A model generated the notes under the pieces. That model searched no databases, had not been told where the DNA came from, and was given only the letters and a program-made list of their open reading frames with translations. The translations under genes were made by a program, and so were the position numbers. This document shows, piece by piece, positions 20,216-27,400 of a DNA stretch of 64,000 nucleotides (within the stretch, counting starts at the first letter, position 1; each line of letters begins with the position of its first letter). Source of the stretch: Clostridiales bacterium DTU070. Lineage in GTDB: Bacteria; Bacillota; Clostridia; DSM-8532. The DNA is taken from NCBI GenBank assembly GCA_001513105.1, contig LFSH01000034.1:1-64000 (forward strand), given 5' to 3'.

Positions 20216-21022
20216 CTAAATGTTGTAATTTTCAATCCATGACCTTACAGGAATTTTATATTCCACAAGTTTATCCTTGATTTCCTTTACTGAGTAATTC
20301 CTGTCCATGCGCGGAGAATACAGCATTGAACTGATAATCGCAGCCGATGCACCTGTTTTTGTAAACACCTCTGCCACGTGTTCCGGTTTACCGGCACCTC
20401 CGGACGCAATCACAGGGATATTGACATTTCTACTGATTAACGACGTAATCTCTATATCGTACCCGGAATGGGTACCATCCTGATCAATGCTGTTCACACA
20501 TATTTCCCCTGCTCCGAGCTCTTCACCCTTCTTAGCCCATTCCACCGCATCAATACCGGTAAAAACCCTTGCCCCGTCAATAGCTATTTCATATCCGCTC
20601 GGAATCCGGAAAGTTTTTTCAACGCGTTTCACCTGCATGCTCAGAACTATACACTGTCGTCCGAAGGCCATTGCACCTTCACGTATAATCCCGGGATTGC
20701 GCACAGCCATTGAATCTATGCTGATTTTTTCAGCGCCGGCTTTCAATACTTCGTACATATCGTCAAGATTTCTGATACCGCCGCCTACAGTAAAAGGCAC
20801 AAAAACATGCTTTGCAACTTTCCTGACAGTTTCAAGGTCTATCTTTCGCTTTTCGAAACTTGCAGTAATATCATAGAATATAATCTCGTCTATCTGGTCT
20901 TCATATATCCTGCGGGCAACGTTTTCAGCAGTATCAATGTCTATGTTGTCCTGAAACTTATGTGCTTTCGTTACCATCCCGTTTTTTATATCAAAACAGG
21001 CAATCAATCTTTTTGTCAGCAT
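20216..21022 (-). CDS. HisF-like cyclase subunit, catalytic Asp replaced
   Basis: A 268-residue (beta-alpha)8 barrel of the HisF family. The N-terminal Asp is kept (RLIACFDIKNG), as are the phosphate loops VGGGIR, IASGGAGKPEH and the SIDQDGT motif. At the place of the second catalytic Asp of HisF (VAIDAKR in Thermotoga) this protein reads LSMQVKR, so Asp130 appears to be Gln. Normal imidazole-glycerol-phosphate synthesis is therefore doubtful. HisF paralogues paired with HisH outside histidine operons can work as ammonia-delivering partners of sugar amidotransferases (WbuY/WbuZ type), but no such transferase is visible. It overlaps the HisH gene by 7 bp, so translation is coupled. Confidence 0.8.
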   Translation of the reverse strand: MLTKRLIACFDIKNGMVTKAHKFQDNIDIDTAENVARRIYEDQIDEIIFYDITASFEKRKIDLETVRKVAKHVFVPFTVGGGIRNLDDMYEVLKAGAEKISIDSMAVRNPGIIREGAMAFGRQCIVLSMQVKRVEKTFRIPSGYEIAIDGARVFTGIDAVEWAKKGEELGAGEICVNSIDQDGTHSGYDIEITSLISRNVNIPVIASGGAGKPEHVAEVFTKTGASAAIISSMLYSPRMDRNYSVKEIKDKLVEYKIPVRSWIENYNI

Positions 21023-21636
21023 AATACACCCTCTGCAATCATTGAGAAATTTTTCAGAAGCCTTAATCCCATCACACCGCTTTTTTCAATGTGAAACTGG
21101 GCTCCGAATATGTTTTTATACGATATCATTGAACAGAAATCCACGCCGTACTGTGTTCGCGCCAGTACAACCTCCTCATTCGCCGACGTGACATAATATG
21201 AATTAACAAAATAAAAAAACTCCGACTCATTCAGGCCTGAAATAACAGCGTGATTTCTTATAAACTTCACTTCATTCCAACCTATTTGCGGTACGCGTAC
21301 CTTATCCTCCGGAAATCTCCTTACATTCCCGGGAATCCATCCCAGGCATTCGGTATCTCCTTCCTCGCTGTGATCAAAGAGTATCTGCAGACCTATGCAG
21401 ATTCCCAGGAAGGGTACGCCGTCGTTCAGAACTTTTTCCTCAAGTACATCCAAGAAGCCCATTTTCCTGAGTGAATCCATGGTTGCCCCGGCTGAGCCCA
21501 CACCGGGCAGTATAATACCTTTTACCGTACTTATATCCCGAGGAGAAGATATCAACTCCGACGGGACATTCAATTTATGCAACGCATTCAAAACACTGGG
21601 AGCATTTCCGGCTTTATAGTCAATTACACCAATCAT
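21016..21636 (-). CDS. HisH-like glutamine amidotransferase subunit
   Basis: A 206-residue class I glutaminase. The nucleophile loop GICIGLQ and the His-x-Glu pair (AQFHIEKSG, usually QFHPEKS) complete a plausible triad, so ammonia release from glutamine should work. The oxyanion strand PGVGSAG is also present. The track start (21696) lacks a site; the family-like start MIGVIDYKAGN at 21636 has AAAGG 9-10 nt upstream. It forms a two-gene unit with the downstream HisF-like subunit and no other his gene, which suggests a specialised amidotransferase instead of histidine synthesis. Confidence 0.82.
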   Translation of the reverse strand: MIGVIDYKAGNAPSVLNALHKLNVPSELISSPRDISTVKGIILPGVGSAGATMDSLRKMGFLDVLEEKVLNDGVPFLGICIGLQILFDHSEEGDTECLGWIPGNVRRFPEDKVRVPQIGWNEVKFIRNHAVISGLNESEFFYFVNSYYVTSANEEVVLARTQYGVDFCSMISYKNIFGAQFHIEKSGVMGLRLLKNFSMIAEGVLC

Positions 21637-21759
21637 AAACACAGACCTTTCGCATGAAGAATTCACTGGATTAAGAAATAAAACCATACGCAGCATTCAC
21701 TGCTCCAGGGTATATATCATATTTTATATATTAAGTTTTTTGTCCTTGTCAATAATTCA

Positions 21760-22671
21760 CTATCCTGTTTTTTTGAATTTTGTATATTTAATGTACAGCC
21801 TTTCCCTGTCAGGCCATTTTGCTTTATCATGCGGAAGTATAATCTTTTTATGCTGAAGTTCCTGGATTCCATGTTTAAGCATGGGTCCATCCTTTTCTTC
21901 CAGTATGTCCTCTCTGACTTCTATGATATAATCTGGAGTAACTCCTATAATATTGGCATCAAATGCCGCATGATGTATTTTACACAGGGATATTCCGTTA
22001 TTTACAACGGGATCACCTAATTCCTCACCATCCGGTATGATATGCGCAGCATCCAGGAGCTGAATATGCCTTATCCTGCAGAATGCACATTGCTGTGAAT
22101 ATGCCAGAAGTACTCTCTCCCTGAACGATTTCTGGTGCAGTCTCTGCCTGACCGATGAGGTTATGTATCTGCGTACTGCAATCTCCGAATTGCTGGAAAT
22201 GTTATACCCTTGCGATCTGAATAAATGGTTTTCTATTGTTGATATGTCGTCTGCTGCTATTGTAAAAGTCAAAGATGAGGGATTGTCTCCTATAATGTAA
22301 ACAGGCCAGACAGCCAGGTACTTACCCGGGACAATACCGTAAAAATATATCAATGGTATCTGTTTTTCCATGGCTTCCCGTAAACCTTTATTATCCCTGT
22401 GTTCAGGATCGGTACCCCTGTAACGGTACTGAAGAAACCCGCCGCTGTCTATCGCGTCGTCATATGGTCCGTCGTACACAGTTGTAACCGACAGCGGTAC
22501 TGATAAAGCCTTTGGCTTCCATATACCCTGCGGTCCCAAAAGGGTTATCCTCTGTCCGTCATATTCAAAACCTCTTGCCAGGAGTTCCCTGGGCAACACA
22601 TCCCCGTACAGCATCGTCTGCTCTTTAAGCCAGTTAAATGCCGCCAGCCTTATTCTTTTTTGCTCTTCCAT
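21760..22671 (-). CDS. HNH endonuclease, possible modification-dependent restriction enzyme
   Basis: A 303-residue protein. The C-terminal third is an HNH domain: CAFC, LDAAHIIPDGEELGDP, then NNGISLCKIHHAAFD, with the metal and catalytic histidines in place. The N-terminal part contains VYDGPYDD, YRYRGTDPEHRDNKGLREA and PLIYFYGI..GKY, a pattern seen in SRA/YDG-like DNA-reading domains fused to HNH nucleases. Such proteins act as type IV restriction enzymes on modified DNA; this function is inferred. ATG 22671 follows GAGGT by about 6 nt. No methyltransferase or specificity gene is adjacent. An extended -10 box (TGTTATAAT) lies about 90 bp upstream. Confidence 0.78.
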   Translation of the reverse strand: MEEQKRIRLAAFNWLKEQTMLYGDVLPRELLARGFEYDGQRITLLGPQGIWKPKALSVPLSVTTVYDGPYDDAIDSGGFLQYRYRGTDPEHRDNKGLREAMEKQIPLIYFYGIVPGKYLAVWPVYIIGDNPSSLTFTIAADDISTIENHLFRSQGYNISSNSEIAVRRYITSSVRQRLHQKSFRERVLLAYSQQCAFCRIRHIQLLDAAHIIPDGEELGDPVVNNGISLCKIHHAAFDANIIGVTPDYIIEVREDILEEKDGPMLKHGIQELQHKKIILPHDKAKWPDRERLYIKYTKFKKTG

Positions 22672-22836
22672 GGGACAACCTCACAAAACTTTTATAAAAT
22701 CTTGTGATGTATTGGGCAATCAGGTGTTCTGATATTAACGGTCGGTTGTATTATAACATCTGTCGTCGGTATTGCGTCTTCTCAAACATAAAACCAGGAT
22801 TAACCGTAAAATAGGACATGTTTTTCCTGCGATATA

Positions 22837-22845
22837 TGGTATAAT
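22837..22845 (+). promoter_or_regulatory. extended -10 promoter of the candidate sRNA
   Basis: TGGTATAAT is a perfect extended -10 element with no clear -35. It points at a strong terminator hairpin 24 bp downstream and at no protein gene on this strand. Confidence 0.45.
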
Positions 22846-22851
22846 ATTATT

Positions 22852-22917
22852 GCAAAATATTTATTTTTGCTGTAATGAAAACTCCCCCCCTAATCATTTT
22901 CATTACAGCACTTTTTT
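22852..22917 (+). ncRNA. candidate small RNA with C-rich loop
   Basis: A predicted transcript of about 65 nt. After a short AU-rich 5' end comes a perfect 13-bp stem (GCTGTAATGAAAA / TTTTCATTACAGC, 22869-22909), then AC and six T. The 15-nt loop contains seven C in a row (CTCCCCCCCTAATCA), which is complementary to purine-rich ribosome sites, like the UCCC loops of Firmicute base-pairing sRNAs. The T tract is only on the plus side, so the hairpin is oriented as a plus-strand terminator although no plus-strand gene precedes it. Confidence 0.5.
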
Positions 22918-22928
22918 GTTTGCGGTAT

Positions 22929-23924
22929 TTATTTTTTACTGTATTTTTGCCTCATCCGCTCAACTTCCCAGGTGACTTCAAACTTCAATGAGTCCGGTTC
23001 CAGGACCTCGGCATCTGCGCCGAATTTTAACACCCACTGCAGTATGTCCGGGGTATAGGTTGTTTTCTTTTCAAAAAGAATCTTATCCCCGTCAAGGTTT
23101 GTAATTTTATCAGCCCTGTATGCCTCGTATTCCTTTACATACCGTGCGCCCTGTCCCTCAAAAACTATCTTCATGGTTATTTCCTCATCACCGATCATCT
23201 TTTCAAAGCGGTTTTTGTTATACTCCTCATAAAAGTTTTCAGGGCGTTTAAAAGTTTCATTCAGTATTTCAACGTTTTTCATGCGTGATACGCGAAAATC
23301 CCGGATTTCCTTACGGAGATGGCAATAGCAGATCAAATGGTAACAGCCTTCCCTGATCTCGAGGTAATACGGATCTATTTTGCGGTTCGTCATTTCATTG
23401 TTGTTAAACGAAAAGTATTCTATCCTAAGCCTGCGGTTCTTTTCTATTGCTTCCCGTATGGTCCTGAGGTAGCTTTCGTTAATGCATTTTTCAAGCACTG
23501 CTTCGGAAGGGTTGACCTTCAGAAAATCAGAGAGGGAATCTATATAGCTCTGGTTAACAGGCGGAACATTTTTGAGCATGTTCTCAAGCATGTCCTGTGC
23601 GGTTTTCCCTACATCCAGCACCGAATAGGGTTTCAGGATCTCTTTCAGAAAATATATGGAAATAAGTTCAGGCACAGTAAATGCAACATTGCCTATGTTG
23701 TACTTGTCGGCCTTGTAACATATTTCTCCGGCCTCGTTTTTTTCCTCATACACAAAAAAGTGTCGCGAAATATCGTCAATATCACGCTGAATGGTTTTTT
23801 TGCTTACATCAATTCCAAGTTTTTTCATGTTGTCATGAATCTCATTAACTGTAAACCCTTCCTTGCTCTCGGAAAGGACAGAAAGTATATGCATCTGTCT
23901 TTCAATCTGCTTTATGTCCGACAT
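22929..23924 (-). CDS. WYL-domain transcriptional regulator
   Basis: A 331-residue regulator. Residues 1-75 form a winged helix of the DeoR-like type (FTVNEIHDNMKKLGIDVSKKTIQRDI). The WYL ligand domain follows (about 160-235; RRLRIEYFSFNN, DPYYLEIREGCYHLICYC, RDFRVSRM), then a WCX extension to the end. WYL proteins often sense nucleic acid or nucleotides and regulate DNA-damage or defence genes. The gene lies 200 bp downstream of the AddAB-like genes on the same strand; whether it controls them is unknown. ATG 23924 follows GGTGG by 6 nt. Confidence 0.88.
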   Translation of the reverse strand: MSDIKQIERQMHILSVLSESKEGFTVNEIHDNMKKLGIDVSKKTIQRDIDDISRHFFVYEEKNEAGEICYKADKYNIGNVAFTVPELISIYFLKEILKPYSVLDVGKTAQDMLENMLKNVPPVNQSYIDSLSDFLKVNPSEAVLEKCINESYLRTIREAIEKNRRLRIEYFSFNNNEMTNRKIDPYYLEIREGCYHLICYCHLRKEIRDFRVSRMKNVEILNETFKRPENFYEEYNKNRFEKMIGDEEITMKIVFEGQGARYVKEYEAYRADKITNLDGDKILFEKKTTYTPDILQWVLKFGADAEVLEPDSLKFEVTWEVERMRQKYSKK

Positions 23925-24124
23925 ATTTTACCACCCACGAACTATATCGGAACATACCCGAAATAGATTAAGAATACGTTTTTTGTATTATGCTTAAAAA
24001 GGGCTTTTTGAATAAAAAGTATAAAAATGCCGGTTTTTCATGCATCTTTCTAACAATTCCGGGTATTTGCACGCCGATCATAAAAAACCGAAAGCAATAC
24101 AGGATAAGCAACTAAAAATAGGAT

Positions 24125-27100
24125 TCACTCATTTACGGTAACCGAACCCGCCCCTGTGAAATACAGTTCTCCCGCTGCCTTTTCCTTCATTATTTTCTCC
24201 CATACCCGGCAGTAAATCCTAATCTGTTTTGAATAATGTTTTACCAGCAGTTTCAAATCTTCTTCGGTTTCAAAATGGTTTGTTTTGTAGTCAATTATCC
24301 TCCAGCCGTCTTCATCCTTCAGCACCAGGTCTATCTTCCCCTGCAGGGTGACGGGCAGTTTGCTTTCAACATTCAGCTCCTCCAGGATCTGATCTCCATT
24401 CTCAAGTGTTATGGAAAAAGGAACCTCGGTAAGTTTTATCCCGGCATTCCGGATTCTTGCATAAAGCCCGCTTTCTTTGAACTCCGTAATTATTTCCTCC
24501 GCCTTTTCACTGTACATGGGCTCGGTAAAACCATACTGCTCCAGTATCATTTTCTTATAATTCTCAAAGCTTGTTTCGTCCTTTACCAGCCTTTCAATCA
24601 TTTCATGAACGGCACTTCCCCATTCAGGGCCAAGACCGCCTTTGACGGTATGGAGCGGTTCCTCGCTGATTATATCCGATACCGATAATTCCATATACGT
24701 AGGCTGTTCAGCAGATGCAATAAACTCTTTTATGCTGTTTTTGAAATCCTCAAGATCCTCCTTTTTTATCCGCACAGGTGTCTCAGGCTGGCGCGGTTCA
24801 GGAATTTGGACCTCTGGTATCTTATAAACATATTCTTCCTTGTTTGTAAAATCGAGTAACGGCTCCCACGGGTTCCTTTTGTCCGAATATTCACTGCAGG
24901 ATATAAACAACAGGTTCCTGGCCCTGGTCGCAGCAACATATAAAAGCCTGATTTCCTCGGCGTTCTGATACTTTTCTTCCGTTGCTTTCAGGCTGTCCCA
25001 GTTCAAAGGCTGGCCCACCGTTCTTGTCGTGAATTCGCCCATTTCCTTTTTTATTACGAAATATCCCATGGGACTTGATTCAGTTCTGCTAATATGGTGA
25101 TCGGGTTCAATATCCGGCCTTTTGCACGGGTGGGCAAGGAAAACAACTGGGGCTTCGAGGCCTTTTGCCTTGTGAAGATTCATGATTCTTACGGCATTTT
25201 GTTCTTCCCCGCTTATTTCAAGCTCTTCATCCAAATCGGCATCCATTATCGCATCAAGCCAGTCAATCATTGCATCAAAACTGATATAACCTTCAGCGGC
25301 ATCACGCCTTAACATTTCAAGGATTTTTATTATGTAACCACACCGGGTTTGACCTTCCGGCCCGACAAAGGTTAAAGGGATAAGGCCGATATCCTGCGCT
25401 GTTTTCTCAAAGGCGGTTACGGGAGGATATTTCCGCGACCATCTGAGATACATTGAGAGCTTTTCATAGGCATTTTTAAACAAGGCCCTCGTTTCTTCAG
25501 GCAAATCACCCGGTATTTCGGCATAGGTCCTGAACACTCCTCCCGAAAGTTTATACTCAGCCAGTGCCTTATCGCTTATGCCGAAGAACATACCCCTGAG
25601 CACAGCAACAAGAAGGACCTGGTTCTCAGGGTCCTTAAGGAACTTAAGAAGTATTATGAACTCTTTCAGTTCCTCCACGTCCGACAGTGAACTGCCTCCT
25701 GACATCTGCACGGGTATACCGTATTTTTTAAGCGTTCTTGCGTAGACGTCCATACTGTCTTTATAGCGAAGAATTATCATAAAATCCCTGTACGCTGGTT
25801 TTTCTGCCAGGCCTTTTGCTGTTTCCCCACCGGTCCTGGTAAGTTTTATGCCTTCATTGTCCACCGCATTACGGATTATCCGCGCAATATTCTCTGCATC
25901 CTGTTCTATGATCTCCTGCTTCTTCCTGAATTCTGCAGGTACCTTTACAACCCTTACGCCTGAATCGGTGCCTTCGATATTGTCATTCACAGTATTTACT
26001 GGGCTGAATGCAGCCTGGTATGAATCCGACTCCGGCGTCAGCAGGTTCTCAAAGGCTTCGTTGAACCAATCGCCCAGCGTGTTCACCGAGCGGAAATTCG
26101 CGGTTAATTCAGCAATTTCCCCGCCTGTCTGCAGAAACAGTTCCTTTACCCGGTTGTAAATATCAATATCTGCTCTCCTGAACCTGTAGATGGACTGTTT
26201 CGGGTCCCCGACAACAAAAAGCGACCCCGGATAAGGCACGAGCTTATCCCATTGCTTCTCATACACATCCTGCCCTGTTAAAAGAAACATCAGCTCTGCC
26301 TGTATCGGATCGGTATCCTGGAACTCGTCAATCAACAGGCACCGGTACTTTTTTTGGAAATAAAGCCGGACCTCGGGATGCTCCCTCAGCATTTGCACCG
26401 CTTTCATCAGAAGATCCTGGAAGTTAAGCACCGATTGCTGATTTTTTACGTACTCATAATACTCTACAGCCGGCATTAAAAAGTTCATTGCAATGTAATG
26501 GCAGTATTCCCTCCATTGTTTCAGAACAGGCCTTATTTCAGTCTGGGACAGGTGGTTTATCTCACCTGCGATTTCTTTTGTTTTTTCCTTTTCGCAAAGC
26601 CACCTGTTTAGAACTACCTTCTGTTCGGGCTCAAACATTTCAAGTATGGTCAGCCTGTTTATGTCATCGTCCATGTTAAAATAGCTGAGCATGCGGATAC
26701 TTGTCAGTATCCTGTGCTGAAGGTAGTCGTATCCCTTTTCAGGTTCTGTTGAGGGTATATAGTTTTTAGCTTTATACAGGTGCGGTTTCAGCTTTTTCAG
26801 GGCGGGTGCCAGGTCAGGTTTTTCGGTACGGTTTCGTACGATCTCCACATCGGGATACCCGGTTATGAGATTGTAGATATTCTCAAGATCCACAGGTTTC
26901 AGGCCGATATCGTTCAGTTCTTTCAGCCTTTCGGGATAGTCTTTTCGTGTATCCAGAAGGTATTGCTGCCAGGCCTGCTTGTGCAGCAGTACGTCATTTG
27001 CATCATCTATCTCTTCAAAATCCGGATCCACCAGGCCTTCAACAGGCCTTTCCCGGAGCAGTGATGCGCAAAATGAATGGATCGTGCCTATGAAACACTT

Positions 27101-27400
27101 CTCAATATTATTAAGTGCCTCTTTCAAAGTGTTTTTAAGCCCGGGATCGGTTTCCTCCCGGTAACACTCTTCGAGCTTGTTCTGAAAACGCTCCTTAAGT
27201 TCGCGCGCTGCTTTTCTTGTAAATGTAATGGCCGCTATATTCTCCACTTTGCATTTGCCCGAAGCTACCAGGCTTACCATGCGGCTTACCATGCTTGTAG
27301 TCTTTCCCGAGCCTGCGCCCGCCTCTACAAGCATGTTCACATTCAGTTCATTCCTGATCCGTTCGCGAACATTGTTATCCGGAACAGTATTGTTATTCAT
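24125..27400 (-). CDS. addA: AddA-like UvrD helicase-nuclease
   Basis: The 1,091-residue helicase-nuclease subunit of a double-strand-break resection complex. The superfamily-1 helicase motifs are complete: GAGSGKTTSM (about residue 29), ITFTRKAARELKER, LLIDEFQDTDPIQ, VGDPKQSIYRFRRAD, NLHKAKGLEAP and LLYVAATRAR. The C-terminal RecB-like nuclease has GKIDLVL and IIDYKTN, so cutting activity should be intact. Its ATG overlaps the end of the AddB-like gene by 8 bp. The sequence is closer to the general UvrD/RecB group than to Bacillus AddA, so the symbol is a functional guess. It would load RecA after resecting DNA ends. Confidence 0.82.
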   Translation of the reverse strand: MNNNTVPDNNVRERIRNELNVNMLVEAGAGSGKTTSMVSRMVSLVASGKCKVENIAAITFTRKAARELKERFQNKLEECYREETDPGLKNTLKEALNNIEKCFIGTIHSFCASLLRERPVEGLVDPDFEEIDDANDVLLHKQAWQQYLLDTRKDYPERLKELNDIGLKPVDLENIYNLITGYPDVEIVRNRTEKPDLAPALKKLKPHLYKAKNYIPSTEPEKGYDYLQHRILTSIRMLSYFNMDDDINRLTILEMFEPEQKVVLNRWLCEKEKTKEIAGEINHLSQTEIRPVLKQWREYCHYIAMNFLMPAVEYYEYVKNQQSVLNFQDLLMKAVQMLREHPEVRLYFQKKYRCLLIDEFQDTDPIQAELMFLLTGQDVYEKQWDKLVPYPGSLFVVGDPKQSIYRFRRADIDIYNRVKELFLQTGGEIAELTANFRSVNTLGDWFNEAFENLLTPESDSYQAAFSPVNTVNDNIEGTDSGVRVVKVPAEFRKKQEIIEQDAENIARIIRNAVDNEGIKLTRTGGETAKGLAEKPAYRDFMIILRYKDSMDVYARTLKKYGIPVQMSGGSSLSDVEELKEFIILLKFLKDPENQVLLVAVLRGMFFGISDKALAEYKLSGGVFRTYAEIPGDLPEETRALFKNAYEKLSMYLRWSRKYPPVTAFEKTAQDIGLIPLTFVGPEGQTRCGYIIKILEMLRRDAAEGYISFDAMIDWLDAIMDADLDEELEISGEEQNAVRIMNLHKAKGLEAPVVFLAHPCKRPDIEPDHHISRTESSPMGYFVIKKEMGEFTTRTVGQPLNWDSLKATEEKYQNAEEIRLLYVAATRARNLLFISCSEYSDKRNPWEPLLDFTNKEEYVYKIPEVQIPEPRQPETPVRIKKEDLEDFKNSIKEFIASAEQPTYMELSVSDIISEEPLHTVKGGLGPEWGSAVHEMIERLVKDETSFENYKKMILEQYGFTEPMYSEKAEEIITEFKESGLYARIRNAGIKLTEVPFSITLENGDQILEELNVESKLPVTLQGKIDLVLKDEDGWRIIDYKTNHFETEEDLKLLVKHYSKQIRIYCRVWEKIMKEKAAGELYFTGAGSVTVNE

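Noticed and set aside
20213-20218. Pyrrolysine or suppressed UAG in HisF
   Set aside because: HisF already has full family length before the TAG, and no pyl genes are seen here; a gene remnant is simpler.
22869-22917. The 13-bp hairpin as a MITE or mobile-element end
   Set aside because: No target duplication or second copy is visible in the window, and the one-sided T tract and extended -10 box favour a small transcript.
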